DNA from: a bacterium
GTDB lineage: Bacteria; Chloroflexota; Dormibacteria; UBA8260; Bog-877
Assembly: GCA_021802115.1 (NCBI GenBank)
Contig: JAKABA010000181.1
Location: 1 to 7,910 of the forward strand
Direction: 5' to 3'
Length of the DNA: 7,910 nucleotides
Numbering within the stretch: position 1 is the first letter of the stretch; each line of letters begins with the position of its first letter. Both the position numbers and the translations under genes were made by a program. The notes under the pieces are model-generated. The model did not search any database. It was not told the DNA's origin and was given only the letters and a program-made list of their open reading frames with translations. This document shows, piece by piece, positions 1 through 5,626 of the stretch.

Positions 1-6
1 GTGCCC

Positions 7-14
7 AGGAGGAG
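7..14 (+). promoter_or_regulatory. Ribosome binding site of the 21-1523 gene
   Basis: AGGAGGAG lies six bases before the ATG at 21 and fixes that start. The only sequence visible upstream is six bases, so the promoter is outside the window or the gene is internal to an operon. Confidence 0.8.
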
Positions 15-20
15 ACTGCG

Positions 21-1523
21 ATGACCGACCAGATGTCTGGAAGTGCCGCCACGCACCGCGGCCAGAGCTGGATAGTTCTGTGGCAGGATGCCAAGGGGTC
101 GGTCACGGTGCAGGGCCACAAGCGGGTCTTCGTGGGGATGGTACTGGATGCCGACAGTGGTCTCATCCTTGGCAGCGGGGTCGGTCCCGATGCCCGGACG
201 GTGATGTTCTCAGGCCTGCGGGACGCGGTCTCCCGGTCAGAGCCCCCCGCCACGATCGTGTGCCAACCGGGTGGGGCCACTCAGGTGGAGTCCGTCGTCG
301 ACGACCTGGGATTGGGGTGCCCGGTGGTGGCGGCCCAGCTTCCGGCTGAAGCCGAGGAGATCCTGGACACCATGCTGGCTGACCTCAGCGGATACCGTGC
401 CAGCCACGAGCCGCCATCCGCGCAGACCTGGCGCGCGCTGATGGAAGCCGCCGCCGACTACTGCGAGGTCAAGCCGTGGGTGCGGATCCCGGACACCATC
501 GCTCTTCCGATGGAGCTGGCGACAGGGAAGCGGCAGGTGAGGTATCGCGGAGTGGTGCTGGGCCAGGCCCAGGTCGAGTTCGGGCTCTGGCTGGTCCCCG
601 ACGGTTCCGCCCCGATCTCGCAGCTCGCGGCCACATCGACTCTGCCCCCGGGCTCCCTGGGGATGACCCTGATGGCGAGCACCGACTCTGCGGTGCTAAC
701 CCGCCGGGCGCACCGCTTCGGCTGGCACGAAAAAGCAGACCGCATCCCGTTCTTCTTCACCGCCCACGAGTCCGGCGGGGGGGAGCCCAACCAGGAGCAG
801 GCGGGCCACCTGCTGCTGGCGATGGCGGCGGTCGGCGCCTTCGACAGAGCCGATCATCGCTCCCGCCTGATGGGGTCACTCAACGGCCGAGTGCGCCTTC
901 CCGATGACAGGTTCGGCAGCTTCAGCCTGGCCCCGACCGAGAAGATCTCGGAGGACACGGCCGGAAGAGATCCATGGGCCGTGCCCGCGGCGCCCGGCCC
1001 GGTCTCCCTCGATGTGCACTCCGGGGTGCTGCGGAACGACCTTCTGCCCCAGGGAGCGACGGTCAATGTGGGAGCGGTGGCCTGGGATGAGGTCCCCCGC
1101 CTGCGCGCCCACGCGGAGCTGCAGGTGGATTCCCCCGTTCCCCAGAGGATGACAGAAGGCGGCTTGCCGGTGGTCGCGATCGACTGCGGCGCCGCCTCAG
1201 GGCGAAGGTTGGCGCGCCGCCTGCAGGAGGAAGAGCCTCTCGGGCTCATCGCGATGGAAGGCGACGATGAAGTGGCTCTGGTCCTGCTCTGCCGCCAGGA
1301 GATCTACGGCCTCATCACGATGCCCCCGGCCGCCCCGGAGACCGCCAGATTCCGGTCGCGACTCGCCTCCAGCGGCGGCGACCACGCCATCCTCGTCGCG
1401 AGCTTCACCGGGCCGCGTCCCGACCGCATCTTCGGATTGTTCGAGTGCCACCTGGATTCTCCTCCCCCTCCAGAGGCGCTGAGGCCCCGCCCGAAACGCC
1501 CCAAGCCGAGGCGGCGGCGTTGA
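21..1523 (+). CDS. Uncharacterised 500-residue multidomain protein, possibly DUF7309/DUF6930-like
   Basis: The ATG at 21 follows a strong Shine-Dalgarno site, AGGAGGAG at 7-14, six bases upstream. I cannot assign a function. Three parts can be seen. Residues about 15-120 alternate predicted strands and helices, with a hydrophobic strand ending in VLDADSGLILG (41-51). Residues about 135-275 begin with a W-x-x-L helix (137-140), then KPW (151-153), then GVVLGQAQVEFGLWLVP (177-193). They end with an FFF segment (244-246) and a helix about 258-275. This order resembles, from memory, the DUF7309/DUF6930 family of cytosolic proteins; that is an inference and weak. Residues about 380-478 look like a third alpha/beta unit. 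The tail (480-500) is a proline run followed by Arg/Pro/Lys repeats ending RRRR, which could bind nucleic acid or be disordered. No signal peptide or membrane segment is seen. It converges on the 1595-2005 gene. Confidence 0.85.
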   Translation: MTDQMSGSAATHRGQSWIVLWQDAKGSVTVQGHKRVFVGMVLDADSGLILGSGVGPDARTVMFSGLRDAVSRSEPPATIVCQPGGATQVESVVDDLGLGCPVVAAQLPAEAEEILDTMLADLSGYRASHEPPSAQTWRALMEAAADYCEVKPWVRIPDTIALPMELATGKRQVRYRGVVLGQAQVEFGLWLVPDGSAPISQLAATSTLPPGSLGMTLMASTDSAVLTRRAHRFGWHEKADRIPFFFTAHESGGGEPNQEQAGHLLLAMAAVGAFDRADHRSRLMGSLNGRVRLPDDRFGSFSLAPTEKISEDTAGRDPWAVPAAPGPVSLDVHSGVLRNDLLPQGATVNVGAVAWDEVPRLRAHAELQVDSPVPQRMTEGGLPVVAIDCGAASGRRLARRLQEEEPLGLIAMEGDDEVALVLLCRQEIYGLITMPPAAPETARFRSRLASSGGDHAILVASFTGPRPDRIFGLFECHLDSPPPPEALRPRPKRPKPRRRR

Positions 1524-1594
1524 CATGAGCCGCCATCCCAGGCGAGCCAGGGGCCAGACCTTGCGCTCGTGGCGCACCTTGCAACCCGCGCCGG
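1524..1594. other. Convergent gap between two uncharacterised genes
   Basis: This 71-base gap separates two genes read towards each other. The visible structure is weak. A 6-bp inverted repeat, GGCGGC (1513-1518) and GCCGCC (1529-1534), overlaps the end of the plus-strand gene, and a 5-bp stem, TGCGC (1562-1566) with GCGCA (1572-1576), lies within the gap. Neither is followed by a T run in either direction, so I do not call a terminator. Confidence 0.4.
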
Positions 1595-2005
1595 TCAATC
1601 CTGGGGGCCGCTGTCCAGAGCCCGGCATATCACCTCCCTGATCCCCTCCGGCGCATCCAGCTCAGCCCGGGACAACACCGCCCAGGCATCGGCTGCGGCC
1701 GGGCGCTGAGGATCCGGGACCGCGACCGCCAGTCCGCCCGGGACCGTGGCAAAGCCGATGAACACGAGCCGGTAGTCCACCTTCAGGAAGCGCGCGAAGG
1801 TGCGCAGAAGCGGGTAGGCTCCTCCCGGGTGGCCGAGACTCCAGCGGTAGAGCTGCCCGGCGCGTTCCACGTAGATCCAGGACTCCCCCTCCGCTGCGGC
1901 GACGGCCACCGCCGCCGCCACCTCCTCCAGAGACGCGTACTGAAAGACGCTCCTTACCAACCGCCGCCGGACCGGGTCGGCGGCGGCATCGATGGGCTCT
2001 GCCAT
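1595..2005 (-). CDS. Uncharacterised 136-residue protein divergent from the ADP-ribosylglycohydrolase
   Basis: The start is the ATG at 2005. AGGAGG (plus positions 2013-2018) sits seven bases upstream, so a real translated gene is likely. I do not recognise the family. The protein has an Arg-rich N-terminal stretch (VRRRLVRS, 12-19) and an Ala/Val-rich helix (about 26-39). A central block follows, WIYVERAGQLYRWSLG (43-58), which looks like a short beta hairpin, and then two hydrophobic segments (about 65-84 and 86-97). The ALSR/REVICRAL region near the C-terminus looks helical. There is no signal peptide, and no segment long enough for a clear membrane span. It is probably cytosolic. It is transcribed away from the ADP-ribosylglycohydrolase across a 255-base gap. 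It lacks an obvious ADP-ribosyltransferase signature, so a toxin/antidote pairing is not supported by its sequence. Confidence 0.75.
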   Translation of the reverse strand: MAEPIDAAADPVRRRLVRSVFQYASLEEVAAAVAVAAAEGESWIYVERAGQLYRWSLGHPGGAYPLLRTFARFLKVDYRLVFIGFATVPGGLAVAVPDPQRPAAADAWAVLSRAELDAPEGIREVICRALDSGPQD

Positions 2006-2260
2006 GGCAAGTCCTCCTCATCGCTCCTGGCATTAGCACCGTGCCGGTGGCCGGTTGCTGCACCGTCTTGGGGCCAGGTCCCTCGGGTGCTCCTAATGAG
2101 TGGGATCAGGATACACGTTCTCTGGCACCACCGGCCCTGCCCGCGCCCAGGAGGAGCGCGCTCGCCCATTGGGCACCCGCCCAGGCGCACCCTGGGCGGC
2201 GTGGGGTAAGGTGGGGTCGCCCGGATTGGTTGCCGACGGCGACTTGGGGAGACCGGTCAC
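2006..2260. promoter_or_regulatory. Divergent intergenic region carrying hairpin and palindrome
   Basis: This gap lies between the starts of two genes read outward, so it must hold promoters for both unless one is leaderless. I see no convincing -35/-10 pair. The best -10-like matches are GCTAAT on the minus strand (about 2032-2037) and TAAGGT on the plus strand (about 2207-2212), both without a good -35. It does hold a perfect 9-bp hairpin (2177-2199) and an 11-base near-palindrome (2164-2174), described separately. A strong but orphan Shine-Dalgarno-like AGGAGGAG occurs at 2149-2156. Confidence 0.45.
2177..2199. repeat. Perfect 9-bp inverted repeat, possible operator or leader hairpin
   Basis: CCGCCCAGG (2177-2185) pairs perfectly with CCTGGGCGG (2191-2199) around a 5-base loop, CGCAC. 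Just upstream, GCCCA (2164-2168) and TGGGC (2170-2174) flank a single T and share the GCCCA/TGGGC half-sites. The hairpin is about 60 bases before the 2261 ATG and has no T run after it. It could be a repressor operator or a structured 5' leader of the ADP-ribosylglycohydrolase mRNA. That role is inferred; the base pairing is seen. Confidence 0.5.
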
Positions 2261-3352
2261 ATGAGCCCGGATGGAGCAAGCCCGCCAGGGGGGAGCACGA
2301 TGCTCCCGCCCGTAGCCGCGGACCGCGTTCTTGGCTGCTTGCTCGGTGGGGCCATCGGCGACGCCTTGGGGGCCCCCATAGAGTTCACGATGCTGAAGGA
2401 CATTCAGGCCGAGCAGGGGGATCTGGGCGTCAGAGATTTCGTCGACGGAGCCTGGCCGGCGGGGACCTTCACCGACGACACCCAGATGACACTCTTCACG
2501 ACAGAGGGATTGATTCGAGCTGAGAACCGCCGCCGGACCACCGGACAGGCCGACCCGGCCCACGTCCTCTGGCACGCCTACCTTGGCTGGCTGCACACCC
2601 AGGGCGAGCGTGTCCCCTGGGATGAGATCGGGCCGGCCGGGTGGCTGGTGAAAGAACCGGTGCTGCAGGCCAAGCGAGCTCCGGGCACGACCTGCCTGAC
2701 GGCACTGTCCCGCAGGGCTCCTGGATCCGTCGAGCGACCCCACAACAACAGCAAGGGCTGTGGCGGGGTGATGCGCGTGGCACCCATCGGCCTGGTTGGT
2801 GCGGACCCGTTCCAACTGGGCGTCGCCGCTGCCGCGATCACCCACGGCCATCCCTCGGGCTATCTGGCCGCCGGCTGCTTCGCCCACCTGGTGGCCCGGG
2901 TCAGCCGGGGGCACGACTTGCGGGAGTCAGCTGTAGAGGCGATCGAACTCGCCTTGGCCTGGCCAGGCGCCGACGAGACCGCAGCGGCGCTCTTCCACGC
3001 CCTGGACCTCGCATCCCTGGCCGACACTCCCGACCCGCGGGTCGTGGAGCGGCTTGGTGCGGGGTGGATCGCCGAGGAGGCGCTGGCGATCTCGGTCTAC
3101 TGCGCGCTGGTGGCCCGCGACTTCGCATCTGGCGTGCTGCTGGCGGTCAACCACAGCGGCGACAGCGACAGCACCGGCGCGATCACGGGGAACCTGCTCG
3201 GAGCCGCACTTGGAGTCGAGGCGCTACCCATCAGCTGGCGGCGCCGGTTGCGCGGACACGAGGTGGTGGAAGGGGTGGCCCGAGATTTGGTCCAGCAGTT
3301 CGCCGAGCCCGCGACGACCCCCTTGGATCCCAACCGGTACCCGCCCTGGTAG
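2261..3352 (+). CDS. ADP-ribosylglycohydrolase (DraG/ARH family)
   Basis: Enzymes of this family remove ADP-ribose from proteins or small molecules using a two-metal (usually Mg2+) site. All hallmark motifs are present, numbered from the 2261 ATG. They are [13 protein letters not shown] (30-42), the metal-binding TDDT (71-74), [12 protein letters not shown] (164-175), [11 protein letters not shown] (195-205), GWIAEEAL (268-275) and [14 protein letters not shown] (298-311), whose Asp pair and Thr complete the metal site. The length, 350-363 residues, is normal for the family. Two starts are possible. ATG 2261 has GGGGAG nine bases upstream; ATG 2300 has AGGGGGGAG four bases upstream and gives a protein beginning just before the first conserved helix, which matches the family better. 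The target is unknown and no ADP-ribosyltransferase lies in the window. Cytosolic; no signal peptide. Confidence 0.93.
   Translation: MSPDGASPPGGSTMLPPVAADRVLGCLLGGAIGDALGAPIEFTMLKDIQAEQGDLGVRDFVDGAWPAGTFTDDTQMTLFTTEGLIRAENRRRTTGQADPAHVLWHAYLGWLHTQGERVPWDEIGPAGWLVKEPVLQAKRAPGTTCLTALSRRAPGSVERPHNNSKGCGGVMRVAPIGLVGADPFQLGVAAAAITHGHPSGYLAAGCFAHLVARVSRGHDLRESAVEAIELALAWPGADETAAALFHALDLASLADTPDPRVVERLGAGWIAEEALAISVYCALVARDFASGVLLAVNHSGDSDSTGAITGNLLGAALGVEALPISWRRRLRGHEVVEGVARDLVQQFAEPATTPLDPNRYPPW
2287..2295 (+). promoter_or_regulatory. Shine-Dalgarno site supporting an internal start at 2300
   Basis: AGGGGGGAG ends four bases before an in-frame ATG at 2300. It competes with the weaker GGGGAG at 2246-2251 that serves the 2261 ATG. 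Choosing 2300 would remove 13 residues (a Pro/Gly/Ser-rich stretch with no conserved feature) and give a 350-residue enzyme. Confidence 0.45.
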
Positions 3353-3360
3353 GGATCCGA
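3323..3360. terminator. Stem-loop at the convergent junction, candidate terminator
   Basis: TTGGATCCC (3323-3331) pairs with GGGATCCGA (3352-3360), nine pairs with one G-T wobble. After an A-A mismatch, ACCGG (3333-3337) pairs with CTGGT (3346-3350), leaving an 8-base loop. The stem includes the last codons and the stop codon of the ADP-ribosylglycohydrolase and ends 15 bases before the stop of the minus-strand operon. There is no U run on either strand, so it is not a classic intrinsic terminator. Its place between two converging genes makes a two-way transcription stop or an mRNA 3'-end protector plausible. Confidence 0.4.
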
Positions 3361-3374
3361 AGCAGCCGAGCTCC

Positions 3375-4100
3375 TCAGAAGCTGTAGCGGCGCTGCGGGG
3401 CGGCGCTCGACACCTCGCCTGCGAACGCCGCTGCCGCCTCCTCAGCGACCGCGGCTTCCCCGATGGTGGGCCAGCGATGGGTGACCAGGAGGCGCTCGGC
3501 GCCGAGGCGCCGAGCCAGCAGTCCGGCCTGCCGACCACTCAGGTGCTGGGCCCGGCCCTCCTGCGCCGCGGTCCAGGTGGCCTCGCAGAGAAAGAGCTCG
3601 CATCCCGCCCAGCTGGGATCGGGTTGCCAATTCGGCCCAGTGTCGGCGGAGTACACCAGGGTGCCCCCGCCCGCCGTGAGGTGCAGGGCCAGGGTCTCCG
3701 GTCCGTGATCGGTCCTCGAGAAGGCGACTTCCACCGCCCCCAGGGCCGCGTCATCCCCGTCGGCCACGGTCTGCCAGCGGAGCTCCTCCCACTCGGAGAA
3801 GTACATCTGCTCGCGGATCCCAGCCGGCGCCAGCACGGGAATCCGCAGCGGGGGCTCGGCGAAGTGGAGGGCCACCGCGAGCTGATCGAGGTCAGCCCGA
3901 TGGTCCGGGTGCTCGTGGGAGATGATGACGGCGTCAAGGGCCGCCAGGGGAACCTCGAGCTGCAACCTTGCCAGCACCCCCGGGCCCATGTCCAAGCATA
4001 TGGTCATCCCCGCGACCCGCACCAAATAGCCGCTGCCGGCTCCCCCAGGGCCGGGGTACCCCCCATCGCAGCCCAGCACCGTGAGGCTGGCGGCGCTCAT
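3375..4100 (-). CDS. Metallo-beta-lactamase-fold hydrolase, RNase Z-like, Rv1339-type
   Basis: The protein has 241 residues with a complete two-metal site. This comprises SHEHPDH (61-67, ligands H62, H64, D66, H67), H132, D153 in YSADTGP (150-156) and H208 in LLVTH (204-208). The N-terminal LGCDGGYPGPGGAGSGYLV (9-27), the CEATWT motif (172-177) and HLSGRQAG (186-193) recall the actinobacterial group that includes Mycobacterium tuberculosis Rv1339, reported as an atypical cyclic-nucleotide phosphodiesterase. That likeness is from memory; the metal site is seen. The likely role is phosphodiester hydrolysis in the cytosol, with the substrate open (cAMP or another phosphodiester). It is much shorter than RNase J and lacks its extra domains. 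The ATG at 4100 overlaps the phosphatase stop as ATGA and has no clear Shine-Dalgarno site of its own, so translation probably depends on coupling. Last gene of the operon. Confidence 0.9.
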   Translation of the reverse strand: MSAASLTVLGCDGGYPGPGGAGSGYLVRVAGMTICLDMGPGVLARLQLEVPLAALDAVIISHEHPDHRADLDQLAVALHFAEPPLRIPVLAPAGIREQMYFSEWEELRWQTVADGDDAALGAVEVAFSRTDHGPETLALHLTAGGGTLVYSADTGPNWQPDPSWAGCELFLCEATWTAAQEGRAQHLSGRQAGLLARRLGAERLLVTHRWPTIGEAAVAEEAAAAFAGEVSSAAPQRRYSF

Positions 4101-4834
4101 GGCGGGGACCCGCCACTGCGGAGGTGCTGGCGGTCATTGAAGGTGCGAAGGCGCCAGCCCTGGTCATCGGTCAGGACCAGATCCGACGTGGAGGAGTGGC
4201 CGGAGGACGCGAAGGCGAAGGGCCTGGAGCCCGTGGCCAACGCCAGGGCGGCGGCGATCACGCCATCGTGGGTGAAGACAGTCACGGTCTGCTGCGGATG
4301 CCCGGCGTGGATCTGGTCCAGCGCCCGCCGCACCCGCGCATGCAACCGCTCGTTGGGCTCGGCTCCGGGAATGGCATCCCAGCGCTCGCGGCGCCAGACC
4401 TCGTCCCAGAGCGGGTCGCGCTCGCGGATCCGCTGGTGCACCAGCCCCGCCTCCCACTGACCGAGGTGCACCTCCCGCAGGGAGTCCAGCACCCTCACCT
4501 CGAGCCCGGTCAGCTCCGCCAGAGGTGCCGCAGTCTCCAGCGCCCTCCGCAGCGGGCTGCTGTAGATGGCAGAGACGTGGCGCCTCACCAGACTCTCCGC
4601 CAGCAGCCGCGACTGCTCCCTGCCCAGCCGTGACAGCGGCGGGTCGTCCTGACCTGCCAGCGTGCTGCGCACCGACCCCGGTCGGTAGTCGACCGGTTGA
4701 GCGTGCCGGACCAAGATGACTCTGGTCGCGCCCAGAGGCGGCCGGTATCGGGTCGGCGGATAGGCAGGCTCGTCGGCCAGGAGCACGCCGGGGTCAGAGG
4801 CTTCCAGCCCGGGGCGCGGGTCCATGGGACTCAT
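4097..4834 (-). CDS. Histidine phosphatase family protein (phosphoglycerate mutase-like)
   Basis: Members transfer a phosphate from substrate to an active-site histidine and then to water. With the start at 4834 the protein has 245 residues. The catalytic core is complete: LVRHA (41-45, R43 and nucleophile H44), YSSPLRRALETA (91-102, R96), the acid in LREVHLGQWE (119-128, E121) and FTHDG (187-191, H189). A conserved-looking NDRQHL lies at 233-238. The start is chosen because ATG 4834 overlaps the stop of the upstream dehydrogenase as ATGA; the open frame runs on to 4975 only as an Arg-rich shadow of that gene. About 37 residues precede the RHA strand, longer than in the smallest family members and without a recognisable motif; they are not a signal peptide. 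The frame leaves the substrate (sugar phosphate, nucleotide, polyol phosphate) undefined. Its stop overlaps the next gene's ATG. Confidence 0.9.
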   Translation of the reverse strand: MSPMDPRPGLEASDPGVLLADEPAYPPTRYRPPLGATRVILVRHAQPVDYRPGSVRSTLAGQDDPPLSRLGREQSRLLAESLVRRHVSAIYSSPLRRALETAAPLAELTGLEVRVLDSLREVHLGQWEAGLVHQRIRERDPLWDEVWRRERWDAIPGAEPNERLHARVRRALDQIHAGHPQQTVTVFTHDGVIAAALALATGSRPFAFASSGHSSTSDLVLTDDQGWRLRTFNDRQHLRSGGSPP

Positions 4835-5625
4835 CGCCCGTTCGCAAAGGGGTCGTAGCGACCGTCGATGGCGGTCCACCCGCCGTCGACGATCAGCAGA
4901 CTGCCGGTCACGTAGCTGGCAGCGTCCCCGGCCAGATACACCACGGCCCCGGCGATCTCCGAGGCGCTGGCCCACCGCCGCAGCGCGGTCTTCTCAGAGT
5001 AGGCGCCATACCACTGCGGGTCCGCCCGGATCTGGGCGGTGAGCGGAGTCTCCACCACCCCCGGAGCGATGGCATTGGCGCGGACTCCCGAGGTCCCGAG
5101 CTCCGCGGCCGCGGTCCGCAGCAACTGCACCAGGCCGGCCTTGGTGGCGGCGTATATCCCCTGGCCAGGCTCCACGGTCAAGGCTCGGATCGAGGAGATC
5201 CCGATGATGCTTCCCCGCCGGCCCTCCGCCATGACCCGCCCGAACGCCTGGATCAGGTGGAACGACCCCCGCAGGTTGAGATCGACGACCCTGTCGAACT
5301 CAGAGTCCTGGTAGTCCAGGAGCGGTTTGCGGACGTTGATCCCGGCCGTGAACACCAGGATCTCCGCACCCTGGTGTCTCTGGGCGAGGTCGAAGACCGC
5401 TTCGCGGCTGAGGACGTCGACCTGCTCCCAGCTCGCCTGACCACCCGCGAGCACGGCGGTCTGTTCGGCCGCTTCCTGGTCGAGGTCACAGCAGGCGACC
5501 CGGGCGCCGTGCGCCGCCAGCGCCAGGGCGGCCTCTCGCCCGATGCCGCTCCCCGCCCCCACCACCACCGCCGACCTGCCATCCAGGCGGAAGAGCCGCC
5601 CGTAGTCCGAAGGACCAGACGCCAT
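4831..5625 (-). CDS. Short-chain dehydrogenase/reductase (classical SDR)
   Basis: This is an NAD(P)-dependent oxidoreductase with a Rossmann fold. Numbered from the 5625 ATG (264 residues), the motifs are GAGSGIG (23-29), D47 at the end of the second strand (ACCDLD), LNLRG with N117, catalytic S145 in GISSI, and Y158/K162 in YAATKAG. PGVVETP follows at 188-194. The acidic residue at 47 favours NAD(H) over NADP(H). The usual NNAG motif reads FTAG (92-95), a departure at the first Asn. Overall pattern and the GINVRKP stretch recall polyol/gluconate-type dehydrogenases and FabG-like enzymes, so the substrate is not fixed. A start at 5634 is in frame, but GGAAGG (plus 5635-5640) would touch it directly, whereas it is nine bases before 5625. 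The gene starts one base after the aldehyde dehydrogenase stop, and its own stop overlaps the phosphatase ATG, so all three are probably co-translated. Confidence 0.9.
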   Translation of the reverse strand: MASGPSDYGRLFRLDGRSAVVVGAGSGIGREAALALAAHGARVACCDLDQEAAEQTAVLAGGQASWEQVDVLSREAVFDLAQRHQGAEILVFTAGINVRKPLLDYQDSEFDRVVDLNLRGSFHLIQAFGRVMAEGRRGSIIGISSIRALTVEPGQGIYAATKAGLVQLLRTAAAELGTSGVRANAIAPGVVETPLTAQIRADPQWYGAYSEKTALRRWASASEIAGAVVYLAGDAASYVTGSLLIVDGGWTAIDGRYDPFANGR

Positions 5626-5626
5626 G

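Noticed and set aside
21..390. Integrase/transposase-like (RNase H) catalytic domain in the N-terminal part of the 500-residue protein
   Set aside because: The strand/helix outline is suggestive, but no DDE-type acid set can be placed and no mobile-element ends are seen nearby.
1513..1534. GGCGGC/GCCGCC hairpin as a terminator of the 21-1523 gene
   Set aside because: Only six base pairs with a 10-base loop and no T run; the GGCGGC half lies in Arg codons of the coding tail.
2093..2914. Minus-strand open frame of 273 codons over the divergent gap and the ADP-ribosylglycohydrolase
   Set aside because: Two thirds of it are antisense to conserved motifs of the ADP-ribosylglycohydrolase, and its product has no motif.
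3054..4460. Plus-strand open frame of 468 codons
   Set aside because: It runs across the end of the ADP-ribosylglycohydrolase and then antisense to the metallo-hydrolase and phosphatase, both of which have complete catalytic motifs. Its product is low-complexity Arg/Pro/Gly with no motif, as expected of a G+C-rich shadow frame.
4835..4975. N-terminal extension of the histidine phosphatase (47 extra residues)
   Set aside because: The extension is Arg-rich, lies wholly inside the dehydrogenase C-terminus, and the ATGA overlap at 4831-4834 gives a natural start.
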